A DNA stretch of 64,000 bases. Source: JBCCXZ01 sp965228005. GTDB taxonomy: Bacteria > Planctomycetota > Planctomycetia > Pirellulales > Lacipirellulaceae. The position numbers were made by a program, and so were the translations under genes. Shown here in pieces: positions 17,868 through 25,462 of the stretch; positions within the stretch are counted from its first letter, which is position 1, and each line of letters starts with the position of its first letter. The notes below the pieces were generated by a model. The model did not search any database. It had not been told where the DNA came from and worked only from the letters and a program-made list of their open reading frames with translations. Location: assembly GCA_965228005.1 (NCBI GenBank), contig CBDDGV010000003.1, forward strand, positions 682,001 through 746,000, in the 5' to 3' direction.

Positions 17868-18788
17868 TCAGGCCGCAACCGTCTCGCACGGCGTCTTGCG
17901 GGCGATACGCTTGAGCAGCCCCCGCAGCACCTTGCCGGCGCCGATCTCGTAGAAGCCCTCGATCCCCCCGCCTTCGCCCGCGGGCGCGAGCATCCAGCGG
18001 ACCGAGTCCTCCCACAGCACGGGCGACACGAGCTGCCGCACGAGCAGCTCGCGGATCTCGTTCGGGTCGGAGTGCGGCCGGGCGTCGACGTTCGAGACCA
18101 CCGGCACCCGGGGGGCCAGGATCTCAGTCTCCGCCACCGCCGCCTGCAAGCGGTCGTACGCGGGCTGCATGATCGGGGTGTGGAACGCCCCCGCCACCGC
18201 CAGGGGGATGACCTTCATCGCCCCGGCATCTTCGGCCAGCTTGGTCACCCGCCCGCAGGCGTCCTTGTCGCCTGAGACGGCGATGTTGCCGGGGCAGAGC
18301 AGGTTGGCCACCTGCAGCACGCCGCCCTCGCGGGCCTGTTCGCACAGCTCTTCGATCTTGTCACGTTCCAAGCCGAGCACGCTGACCATGCCGCTGGGCG
18401 TGGCGTCGGAGGCCGCCTGCATGGCCGCCCCGCGTTCCTGCACCAGCTTCAGGCCGTCCTCGAAGCTCAACGCCCCGGCGAACGCCAAGGCCGTGTACTC
18501 GCCCAGGCTCAAGCCCGCGGCCATCTTGCAGGCCTCGACGGCCTCCGGAGCGTCGGCCTTCAGCTGCTCCAGCGCCGCCAGGCTGGTGACGAACAACGCG
18601 GGCTGGCTGTGGACGGTCGCGTTGAGCTGCTCTTCGGGACCCTCGACGCAGAGCTTCAGCAGGCCGTACCCGAGCACGTCCGCGGCGCGGTCGAACAGGG
18701 CGCGGCACGCCGGCGCTTCGGTCAACGCCTGGCCCATGCCCACGTACTGGGCGCCCTGCCCAGGAAAAAGAAACGCGGTCTCGCTCAC
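17868..18788 (-). CDS. fabD: Malonyl-CoA:ACP transacylase
   Basis: 306 residues. The start AFLFPGQGAQYVGMGQAL and the nucleophile motif GLSLGEYTALAFAGAL (Ser in GLSLGE), the GVFHT-like AGAFHTPIMQPA with catalytic His, and VVSNVDARPH are the family blocks. It loads malonate onto ACP. It lies 143 bases after rpmF and 50 bases before fabG. Confidence 0.97.
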   Translation of the reverse strand: MSETAFLFPGQGAQYVGMGQALTEAPACRALFDRAADVLGYGLLKLCVEGPEEQLNATVHSQPALFVTSLAALEQLKADAPEAVEACKMAAGLSLGEYTALAFAGALSFEDGLKLVQERGAAMQAASDATPSGMVSVLGLERDKIEELCEQAREGGVLQVANLLCPGNIAVSGDKDACGRVTKLAEDAGAMKVIPLAVAGAFHTPIMQPAYDRLQAAVAETEILAPRVPVVSNVDARPHSDPNEIRELLVRQLVSPVLWEDSVRWMLAPAGEGGGIEGFYEIGAGKVLRGLLKRIARKTPCETVAA

Positions 18789-18931
18789 GGCGCCATCCTT
18801 GCGACCCGGGCGGCTATCGCGGACCGGGTTCTCTGAGAATCGCTCTGAGAATTGGGAGTCGGCACCCGCGCCGACGCAGGCCGCAGGTACTCAGGGTTCC
18901 GACGGATCGGCCCTTGGCGGGTGCTCGGCTG

Positions 18932-19111
18932 CTATTCGTCGGTCTCGACGAAGGTCCGCCCCATGTAGTAGCCGCAGTTCTCACAAATCACATGTGAGGG
19001 TGTCTGTGCTCCGCACCGCGGGCACGCCTGGAGCTTCTTGGCCTTCAGCGCGTCGTGCGACCGACGCTTACCGCTGCGGGAGTTGGAGTGCTTGCGTTTG
19101 GGAACGGCCAT
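18932..19111 (-). CDS. rpmF: 50S ribosomal protein L32
   Basis: A 59-residue gene translated here by hand: it starts MAVPKRKHSNSRSGKRRSHD and contains a zinc ribbon with two pairs, CPRC (Cys30, Cys33) and CENC (Cys43, Cys46), ending FVETDE. This is L32, a small zinc-binding protein of the large ribosomal subunit. rpmF heads fatty acid and phospholipid operons in many bacteria, and here it directly precedes fabD; the usual plsX and fabH are not between them. Confidence 0.96.
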   Translation of the reverse strand: MAVPKRKHSNSRSGKRRSHDALKAKKLQACPRCGAQTPSHVICENCGYYMGRTFVETDE

Positions 19112-19170
19112 GACGCTTCCGGCGGAGACCGCCGACCCATTGAGGGCGATGGTTTGCGGGGAAACCGGGT

Positions 19171-19199
19171 AGTTTATCGCTGGCTGCGGAAAGCGTCAA
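19171..19199 (-). promoter_or_regulatory. Predicted promoter for rpmF-fabD-fabG
   Basis: Minus strand: TTGACG (19194-19199), 17-base spacer, TAAACT (19171-19176), about 60 bases upstream of rpmF. It is arranged back to back with a plus-strand TATAAT box at 19244. Confidence 0.55.
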
Positions 19200-19219
19200 C
19201 CAGCCGACGCCCAGCCGTG

Positions 19220-19249
19220 TGGACCTTGTCTGTGGCCGCGCTCTATAAT
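19220..19249 (+). promoter_or_regulatory. Predicted promoter for the DUF1559 gene
   Basis: A perfect TATAAT at 19244-19249 with a weak -35 (TGGACC, 19220-19225) 18 bases before it. The leader to the gene at 19399 would be about 145 bases. Confidence 0.4.
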
Positions 19250-19398
19250 ACGCGTCCTTCCGAAGACTACCCACCCAGGCACGGGACGCACAGCTTCGGC
19301 GCCGCCACACGGCCCCCGCGGGGCGTCCCCTCCCACCGTAGCCCGACCCCCTGCATTCCGGTCGGGCCGATTCCCTCCCCCTCCCCGAGGACCTCCCA

Positions 19399-20406
19399 AT
19401 GAACGGTTTTTCGAGGAACGTTCGTTTCAGCCCCTCGCGTCCCCGGCGGCACGCATTCACCCTCGTCGAGCTGCTGGTGGTGATCGCCATCATCGGCATC
19501 CTCGTCGCCCTGCTGCTGCCGGCGATCCAGGCCGCCCGCGAGTCGGCCCGCCGCACTTCGTGCATCAACAACCTCAAACAGATCGGGATCGCGGTCCAGA
19601 ACTACCACGACTCCCGGGGCAACTTCCCGCCCGGCCGCGAGCGGTTTGATCAGTTCGGCGTTTCGTGGGCCTTCGTGGTGCTGCCCTACATGGAGCAGCA
19701 GTCGATCGTCGATGCCCACGACCCGAATCTGCGCGTGGACGACAACGGCAACGCCCTGGCGATGCGCACCCCGGTCGAGGGGTACTACTGCCCCAGCCGC
19801 CGCGAGGCGATCGCCGACCGCGACTTCGACAACGACGACAGCCCCTCTCAAGTCCAGGGCGTCGCGGCGGGCGGCGACTACGCAGCCAATGCCGGGAGGA
19901 ACTACCTCTACGGCACGTTCGACCGCAACAACGGCGTGCCCTCAGTTCCCGAGGCGGACCTCGACCCAGACCTGGCCGGGCCGATCCACAGCAACTCGAA
20001 GGTACCGGCCCGCCGCGTCACCGACGGGCTCTCCAACACGATTGCCGTCGGCGAGAAGCACATCCCGCCCGAGCCGGCCGACGTCGACCCGGGATTGGTC
20101 CATTACCGGCAGGGCGACACCGCCTTCTACGCCGGCGACACCCCCCACACGATCTTCGCCGGCGCCAAGGGCGGATTCCCTGAGACGCGTTTCGACGACT
20201 CGAACGCCGAAACGGAATCCGACCCTGTGCTGAACCTGGAGGGGCAGCCCGCCAACACGAAGTTCGGCAGCGAGCACGCCCAGATCTGCCACTTCGTGTT
20301 CCTCGACGGGCACGTGGACGCGATCTCGATGGACCTCGAGCCCGAGGTCCTCGTGCTGCTCGCTTCACGAGCCGACGGGCGCATGATCCCGGGGGACAGC
20401 CTGTAG
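19399..20406 (+). CDS. DUF1559 protein with prepilin-type N-terminal cleavage/methylation motif
   Basis: 335 residues. After a basic leader comes the type IV pilin-like motif AFTLVELLVVIAIIGIL (about 19-35), with the helix running on to AIQAARESARRTSCINNLKQIG. The rest is the DUF1559 domain, with YYCPSRR, AVGEKH and the C-terminal FLDGHVDAIS (usually DGSVH-like) block. Prepilin peptidase would process it, giving a pseudopilin-like membrane-anchored protein facing the periplasm. These are greatly multiplied in planctomycetes and their role is unknown. A single gene with its own likely promoter. Confidence 0.95.
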   Translation: MNGFSRNVRFSPSRPRRHAFTLVELLVVIAIIGILVALLLPAIQAARESARRTSCINNLKQIGIAVQNYHDSRGNFPPGRERFDQFGVSWAFVVLPYMEQQSIVDAHDPNLRVDDNGNALAMRTPVEGYYCPSRREAIADRDFDNDDSPSQVQGVAAGGDYAANAGRNYLYGTFDRNNGVPSVPEADLDPDLAGPIHSNSKVPARRVTDGLSNTIAVGEKHIPPEPADVDPGLVHYRQGDTAFYAGDTPHTIFAGAKGGFPETRFDDSNAETESDPVLNLEGQPANTKFGSEHAQICHFVFLDGHVDAISMDLEPEVLVLLASRADGRMIPGDSL

Positions 20407-20410
20407 GTAG

Positions 20411-20435
20411 CAGGACAGGAGACAGGGGTCAGGAG
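20411..20435 (+). repeat. GGACAGGAGACAGG repeat, copy
   Basis: The stretch CAGGACAGGAGACAGGGGTC follows the DUF1559 gene. Related runs occur at 24199-24222, 24336-24357, 53103-53137 and 53230-53260, always between genes. Confidence 0.6.
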
Positions 20436-20443
20436 CCAACTTC

Positions 20444-20512
20444 GGGTGGCACTGGCGTCTCGCCAGTGCGAATCCAAGTCGAAGCTCCACTGGCAAGATG
20501 CCAGTGCCACCC
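20444..20512 (-). repeat. Palindromic repeat family A, copy 2 (reversed)
   Basis: Same element as 13688-13754 in the opposite direction: here the GTCTC loop arm comes first and the CAAGATG arm second. It lies between the convergent DUF1559 gene and ruvB. The central spacer differs between copies, so the arms are what is conserved. Confidence 0.9.
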
Positions 20513-20534
20513 ACTCCTGACCTCCGAACTCTGA

Positions 20535-21602
20535 TCACTCTTCGTCAAACAGCGGCATCTCGGGCTCGCGTTGCTCCGGCTGGGCGAGCCCGAGGTGTTC
20601 GTAGGCCGCCGCGGTCAGACGACGCCCGCGCGGGGTCCGCACCACCAGCTCGGCCCGCAGCAGGAACGGCTCCACCTCGTCGGTCAGCGTGTCCGGGGCC
20701 GTGTTGATCGTGTGCGCGATCGCCTCCACGCCCACCGGGCCGCCGTTGAACACCCGGTGCACCGTCTCCAGGTACTTCCGGTCTTGGGGGTCGAGCCCCA
20801 ACCGGTCGACGCCTGCCATCTCCAGCGCCGCGGTGGCCGTCTTCAGCGTCAGTTCGCCGTCGGCGCGGCTCGTGGCGTAGTCGCGCACCCAACGCAGGCG
20901 GTTGTTCGCGATCCGCGGCGTCCCCCGGCTGCACGCGGCGATCTTCTCCGCTGCCTCGGCGTCGATCGGCGCGGAGAGTTTCGCCGCGTTGCGGGTCACG
21001 ATCTCGGTCAGCTCGGCTAGCGTGTAGAAGTCCAGGTGCTCGCGGACCTGGAAGCGGTCCCGCAGCGGCGCCGACAGCAGCCCGCTCCGAGTGGTGGCGC
21101 CGATGAGCGTAAACGACTGCAACCCGATATTGGTCGTCCGCGCACCGACTCCCTCTCCGAGGGTGATGTCGATGCGGAAGTCCTCCATCGCCGGGTACAT
21201 GAACTCCTCGACCGCTTTCGGCAGCCGGTGGATCTCGTCGATGAACAGCACCGAACCCTTCGTGGCGTTGGTCAGGTAGGGCACCAGGTCTTTCGGAGCG
21301 GCGAGCGCCGCGCCGCTGGCGATCTGCAGCGGCACGTCCAGCTCGCGGGGGATGCACGTGGCGAACGTCGTCTTGCCCAGCCCGGGCGGGCCGTCGAGCA
21401 GGATGTGCCCCAGCGGCTCGTCGCGGATGCGGGCCGCGTCGACCGCGATCTTCAGACGCTCCAGCACCTCGCGCTGGCCGACCATCTCCTCCATCCGCCG
21501 CGGGCGCAGCGCGGCGTCTTCCTCAGGCGATGCGGCGGTCGACGCCAACGCCTCCGGGCGGGGGGGCGCGTCTTCCGAAGAGAGCAGCGGCTCGCGGGCC
21601 AT
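20535..21602 (-). CDS. ruvB: Holliday junction branch migration helicase RuvB
   Basis: 355 residues from the ATG at 21602; an ATG at 21620 would add six residues. AAA+ features: Walker A GPPGLGKTTFA, Walker B FIDEIHRL, sensor 1 GATTR, arginine finger region APLRDRF, sensor 2 SRGTPRIANN, then the winged-helix C-terminus ending EPEMPLFDEE. RuvB hexamers pump DNA through RuvA-bound junctions. Unlike in many bacteria it is not adjacent to ruvA, which lies 2 kb away on the same strand. Confidence 0.97.
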   Translation of the reverse strand: MAREPLLSSEDAPPRPEALASTAASPEEDAALRPRRMEEMVGQREVLERLKIAVDAARIRDEPLGHILLDGPPGLGKTTFATCIPRELDVPLQIASGAALAAPKDLVPYLTNATKGSVLFIDEIHRLPKAVEEFMYPAMEDFRIDITLGEGVGARTTNIGLQSFTLIGATTRSGLLSAPLRDRFQVREHLDFYTLAELTEIVTRNAAKLSAPIDAEAAEKIAACSRGTPRIANNRLRWVRDYATSRADGELTLKTATAALEMAGVDRLGLDPQDRKYLETVHRVFNGGPVGVEAIAHTINTAPDTLTDEVEPFLLRAELVVRTPRGRRLTAAAYEHLGLAQPEQREPEMPLFDEE

Positions 21603-21778
21603 CGGCGGGGGGACCTCCATGCAGCGGCGTCTGGACGGCAAACTGAACGCCTGTCGCCCAATCGTATCAGAACCGTAAACCCGACGGCACCCGAACCGTG
21701 TTCCTAGTCGTCGAGCGACGATTCTAGGCGTCGAGCTACGCCCCGACGGCCAGCCCCCCGCTCTTCGGAACGAAGCAA

Positions 21779-22558
21779 CTAGCCCGCCGCCCCGTTCCGA
21801 CGCGCCGCCCCGCACTGCGTGATGAAGTCGTCCAGAGCCTGGTAGCAGTACTCCGGCAAAGCCTCACAGTGATCCAGCCCCGGCACCTCGATGAAACGCT
21901 TCTCCCGGCTGGGGGCCGCCTCGAACAGCTCCCGCCCCATCGCGATTGGCACCACCTCGTCTTCGGTGCCGTGGCTCTGCAGCAACGGGCCGTGGTACCG
22001 CTGGATCGAGTCGATCGAGGCGAACCGGTTCTGCATCAGCCGCCGCACCGGCAGCCAGGGGAAGTGGTAGGCCGCCGCGTCGGTCAGTTTGGCGAACGTC
22101 CGGTCGAGCACCAGCCCGCCGATCGGCTCCTGCCCGGCCAGGGCCGTGCCGACCGCTCCGCCGAGCGACCGCCCGATCACGATCACCTCCGACGGGTCGA
22201 CCCCGCCACGCCGGGCCACCCAGTGCAGCGCCTCCGCGGCGTCCGGCACGATGTTCCGCTCGTGCGGCAGCCCCTCGCTCTTGCCGTAGCCGCGGTAGTC
22301 CCAAGCGAACACCGCCAGCGAGGACCGCTCGTGCAGCACCTTCAGCCGGTTCTTCAGGAAGGGCACCTGCTCGCCGTTGCCGTGGCAGTAGAGAACCTGG
22401 GCCCGCGGGTTCGGGTGGGGCACGTACCAGCCGTGCAAGCGGGCGCCGTCCGAGACGCGCAGTTCGATGTCCTCGAAGTCGAGGTCGGTCGGGTTCCAAT
22501 CGCCCGAATGCAGCGGCGGCACCGGGTAGACCAGACGGCGTTCGATCAGGCTCAGCAT
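21779..22558 (-). CDS. Alpha/beta hydrolase
   Basis: 259 residues from the ATG at 22558; the frame is open further up but without family sequence. Alpha/beta-hydrolase marks: the oxyanion segment YCHGNGEQV, DYRGYGKSEG, the nucleophile elbow GRSLGGAVG, the acid region GTEDEVVP and catalytic His in GLDHCEAL. It resembles the BEM46/YqkD-like serine hydrolases, with no signal peptide. Substrate unknown. Confidence 0.88.
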   Translation of the reverse strand: MLSLIERRLVYPVPPLHSGDWNPTDLDFEDIELRVSDGARLHGWYVPHPNPRAQVLYCHGNGEQVPFLKNRLKVLHERSSLAVFAWDYRGYGKSEGLPHERNIVPDAAEALHWVARRGGVDPSEVIVIGRSLGGAVGTALAGQEPIGGLVLDRTFAKLTDAAAYHFPWLPVRRLMQNRFASIDSIQRYHGPLLQSHGTEDEVVPIAMGRELFEAAPSREKRFIEVPGLDHCEALPEYCYQALDDFITQCGAARRNGAAG

Positions 22559-22914
22559 GTCGTCCGAAGGGCGTAGGAGGGCTTGCGTCCTGCACGGCGA
22601 AACCACCCGCCCGACGCCGCGCGCACACTGATATTCTAGGACGCCGTTCCGAACGCGTCCGCGCGAGCGGATTGGCAAACCGGGCCGTACCGGCAAACCG
22701 GCCCCAGAACGGCCATTCTGACGCCCGATCGGGAAACAGATTTTCAGCCGCCAAGATCGCCCAAACACTGACGAATTAGGCCTTTAGAAGCCGGAGATGC
22801 TTGACCAGCGCGTTTTCTGCAGCTTAGACTCAGGTTGGCGCACCAGGGCAAGCAGGTACGTAGCCCTCCGGCGTCCGTGGGCAATTACTTTTCTTCCGGG
22901 AAGGCGGTCTTGGC
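22559..22914. other. Intergenic stretch with divergent regulatory space
   Basis: 356 bases between the minus-strand hydrolase and the plus-strand membrane protein. Apart from the predicted promoter at 22801-22830 I see no gene or terminator. It holds short direct repeats (GGCAAACCGG and CCGGCAAACCGG around 22674-22704). Confidence 0.4.
22801..22830 (+). promoter_or_regulatory. Predicted promoter for the membrane protein at 22915
   Basis: TTGACC (22801-22806), 18-base spacer, TAGACT (22825-22830). The leader would be about 78 bases. Confidence 0.4.
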
Positions 22915-23520
22915 ATGCGTGTTCTCATCGGTGGAGTTTTGGGGGCAGTCATCGGTTCGGTTGCGTGGGTCGCTTTAGAGCACAATCAGCAGACCGAGTA
23001 TGCGTGGTTCCCCGTCGTGGTCGGCTTCCTGACCGGCATGGGCGTCCGCATGGCCGCCACACCGACCCGTCGCGGCGCCTACCTCCGGGGTGCGTTCGCC
23101 GCCATCCTCGCCCTGGTCTCTGTGGTCGGCGCCCGCTTCGGCTACGCGACCTACATGCAGAACGCTAGCGACATCGGAGCAGCTGCCCCGGTGAAGGCCG
23201 TGGCCCAAGCCCCCGTTGAGGACGACGCGGACGCCGATTCCGATGGCGCAGCAGTCGACACAGAACAGCCGCCCAGGCAGCTGCCCGATGCTGTGCTCCC
23301 CGTGGGCACGCCCGGCGAGACGATGAAGCGCCCCGGCGGGTTCGACACCACCAACATGGTGTTCATCTGCCTCTGCGGGATCGTCGCCTACTTCCTCGGC
23401 AAGGGCCGCGAGGGCCTCGACGCCGTGGCCGAAGAGGCCCAGGAAGGCGAGGGCGAGCAGCCCGCCGAGGGCGAAGCGCCCGCCGAAGAGGCCGAGGGCG
23501 GCGAAGAGCAGCAGTCGTAA
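22915..23520 (+). CDS. Membrane protein of unknown function with acidic tail
   Basis: 201 residues. Hydrophobic segments lie at about 2-20, 30-46 and 58-76, with another at about 147-160 (MVFICLCGIVAYFLG); between them is an acidic DDADADSD linker, and the C-terminus is Glu/Ala/Gly-rich (EEAQEGEGEQPAEGEAPAEE). No family recognised. It stands alone on the plus strand, convergent with ruvA. Confidence 0.7.
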   Translation: MRVLIGGVLGAVIGSVAWVALEHNQQTEYAWFPVVVGFLTGMGVRMAATPTRRGAYLRGAFAAILALVSVVGARFGYATYMQNASDIGAAAPVKAVAQAPVEDDADADSDGAAVDTEQPPRQLPDAVLPVGTPGETMKRPGGFDTTNMVFICLCGIVAYFLGKGREGLDAVAEEAQEGEGEQPAEGEAPAEEAEGGEEQQS

Positions 23521-23570
23521 CCGACGGCAAAACGCGCCGCCGTAGACGCTAGACGTCCGTGCGGCACGCA

Positions 23571-24194
23571 CTAGCCGCGGCGTTGTTCGTAGACCGCTCG
23601 CAGGAGCGTCTCCGCGTCTTTGTACTTGCTCTTCGCCTCGAGTGCCGCGTCGAGCAGACGCCGCGCGTCCGCCTCGGTGTGCCCCAAGGCGAGCAGCATC
23701 TCGAACGCCTCCGCCGTAACGTCCCGCGACGTGTCGCTCGCGGCCGGCGAGTCGCGGGCCACCAAGAGCGCGAACCGCGACACCTTCCGCCGCAGCTTGG
23801 CGATCACCCGCTCGGCCGTTGCCGGCCCGATGCCCGGCAGAGACGACAGGCCTTTGGCGTCCTGCTCCTCGATCATCGCCGCCACGTCCTGCACCGGCCG
23901 GACCATCGCCCGCAGGGCCTTCTTCACGCCCACGCCGTCAACCTGGCAGAAGAGCTCAAAGAACTCGCGTTCCACGCCGCTCAAGAACCCGATCAGCCGC
24001 GGCGTGAGCCGCCCCTGCATGGGGTTGCCCTCCAGGTACTCGATCGTGTGCAGGCTGATCTCCCGCCCGACCTCGCCCTCGAGGTGCCGCCGGGTGAACT
24101 CGGGGATGAACACCTCATGCTCCACCGGCCCCACGGCCAGGGTAAGCGTGTCGCCAGAGATGCCCGTCGGCGTGCCGGTGATCTTCGTGATCAT
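23571..24194 (-). CDS. ruvA: Holliday junction DNA helicase subunit RuvA
   Basis: 207 residues. The OB-fold start MITKITGTPTGISGDTLTLAVGPVEHEVF is followed by paired helix-hairpin-helix motifs (VDGVGVKKAL and LPGIGPATAERVIAKLR) and the C-terminal domain III (LLALGHTEADARRLLDAAL) that contacts RuvB. RuvA tetramers hold the four-way junction. It lies 122 bases downstream of ruvC on the same strand. Confidence 0.95.
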   Translation of the reverse strand: MITKITGTPTGISGDTLTLAVGPVEHEVFIPEFTRRHLEGEVGREISLHTIEYLEGNPMQGRLTPRLIGFLSGVEREFFELFCQVDGVGVKKALRAMVRPVQDVAAMIEEQDAKGLSSLPGIGPATAERVIAKLRRKVSRFALLVARDSPAASDTSRDVTAEAFEMLLALGHTEADARRLLDAALEAKSKYKDAETLLRAVYEQRRG

Positions 24195-24198
24195 GAAT

Positions 24199-24222
24199 CA
24201 GGGGACAGGGGACAGGGGACAG
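24199..24222 (+). repeat. GGGGACA tandem repeat, copy
   Basis: Three units of GGGGACA-like sequence (CAGGGGACAGGGGACAGGGG) immediately upstream of ruvA; its inverse (CCTGTCCCCTGTCTCCTG) is at 24336-24357 just after ruvC, so the two flank the ruvC-ruvA gap. Confidence 0.6.
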
Positions 24223-24251
24223 AGAGCGCGCGGCTTGGGTTTCCATCTGTG

Positions 24252-24276
24252 TGTAGGAGGCCTCTCTGAGGCCGAT
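24252..24276 (-). repeat. Repeat family B, copy 1
   Basis: TGTAGGAGGCCTCTCTGAGG and five more bases. The core GGCCTC-N3-GAGGCC can form a hairpin. Other copies: 27973-27997, 51489-51513 and 53298-53322. Confidence 0.8.
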
Positions 24277-24316
24277 AACCCACAACTAGCCTAGCGGCGA
24301 TATCCTAACGAGTTAC

Positions 24317-24862
24317 TTAGAAGCCCACACCGTCACCTGTCCCCTGTCTCCTGTTCTCCGACCACTCACCCGCCACCCCCATCCTCGCCGCCCGCTCCGC
24401 CACGCAGTGGCACAGAGCAATCGCCAACGCGTCGGCCACGTCCGCCGGTTCCGGGGCAGCACGCAGGCCCAACTCCTGTTGGATCGCCGCCTGCATCTGG
24501 TGCTTCGGCGCCCGGCCGTTGCCGGTGAGCGTTTTCTTCACGCGCGTGGCCGGGTAGTCGCTCACCGCGATCCCCGCCGCCGACGCCGCCAGGCAGATCA
24601 CGCCCCGGGCGTGACCCATGAGGATCGCCGTCCGCGGCCGCTCGTAGTGCGAGTACAGCTCCTCAATCGCCACCGCCTCGGGCTGGAGCGACGCGATCAC
24701 GTCCGCCACGCCGTCGTGGATCTCGCACACCTTCTCCGCCAGCGAGCACCCCTGCGTGCTCCGCACAACGCCCGCCTCCACCAGCCGCACGCCGTCGGGC
24801 GTCATCTCCAGCACGCCGTAGCCGGTGGTGTTGAGCCCGGGGTCGATGCCGAGGACGATCAT
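24317..24862 (-). CDS. ruvC: Holliday junction resolvase RuvC
   Basis: 181 residues. MIVLGIDPGLNTTGYGV carries the first catalytic Asp (Asp7); AIEELYSHYERPRTAILMGHARG has the glutamate; KKTLTGNGRAPKHQMQ and PADVADALAIALCH carry the remaining acids of the RNase H-like fold. RuvC cuts junctions held by RuvAB. It begins a ruvC-ruvA pair. The last residues after VAGEWSENRRQ are encoded partly by intergenic-type repeat sequence, so the C-terminus has been extended. Confidence 0.96.
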   Translation of the reverse strand: MIVLGIDPGLNTTGYGVLEMTPDGVRLVEAGVVRSTQGCSLAEKVCEIHDGVADVIASLQPEAVAIEELYSHYERPRTAILMGHARGVICLAASAAGIAVSDYPATRVKKTLTGNGRAPKHQMQAAIQQELGLRAAPEPADVADALAIALCHCVAERAARMGVAGEWSENRRQGTGDGVGF

Positions 24863-24930
24863 GGAAGTGCGGAGTTCGGATTGCGGAATGGTTGAAGCGA
24901 TTAGCCGTTAGCCATTAGCAGTGAGCCAAG

Positions 24931-24954
24931 AGCCGCGACGCTACGCGTCGCTGG
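24931..24954 (+). repeat. Repeat family D, copy 1
   Basis: A 24-base element with core GCGACGCTACGCGTCGC, itself palindromic, identical over 24 bases to the reverse complement of 41234-41257. Confidence 0.75.
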
Positions 24955-24982
24955 AGCGCCACTGAGTGTAGTCCGCTGCTAA

Positions 24983-25462
24983 TCATGTGTTCGGTTCGCC
25001 GATCAAGTCGTACCGCGGATCACGATGGTAGATCGGTTCGTCGACTATGATTGCACTCCCGCTCTTGAGCGTCACCGATTCTTTGCGTAGCCCCTCGCGA
25101 CGCGAGGAATAGTGTAAGACGTACTCACTTCCCCCGATCTGAGCGTTCACCAAGACCTGAGGCACGGCGAACAACGCGGACCAGTCCCGGTCCTGTACCT
25201 CCGCGCTCATCTCGATGCCCGAACTTTTCCGGTGAATGAGCCACTCCTCGAGCAAGTCGTTGTCGGGAGCGACGATCATCTGCGACGCCGCTTCGTACTC
25301 GCCGCGGTTGATCGTTTCGGCAAAGTCGACCGCCAACCGCCGCGGCGCGTCCCACCAATAGAAAAACCCCGCCGCCACGGTCATCGCCAGCAGCAGCACC
25401 TTCAGCGAGAACCGCACCCGCAACCTCGGAGACTTCGGCGGGTCCTGCTGCTCGGCGTTCAC
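24983..25462 (-). CDS. Hypothetical single-pass membrane protein coupled to cysS
   Basis: 159 residues from a GTG at 25462. The GTG overlaps the TGA stop of cysS in a GTGA, so translation is probably coupled; the longer open frame upstream is only a shadow of cysS. The protein has a basic start (SPRLRVRFSL), one membrane helix (LKVLLLAMTVAAGFFYW) and a soluble domain of about 115 residues. No family recognised, though the VRFSLK-LLLAMTV start resembles many planctomycete small membrane proteins, including the group at 55550-57407. Confidence 0.75.
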   Translation of the reverse strand: MNAEQQDPPKSPRLRVRFSLKVLLLAMTVAAGFFYWWDAPRRLAVDFAETINRGEYEAASQMIVAPDNDLLEEWLIHRKSSGIEMSAEVQDRDWSALFAVPQVLVNAQIGGSEYVLHYSSRREGLRKESVTLKSGSAIIVDEPIYHRDPRYDLIGEPNT

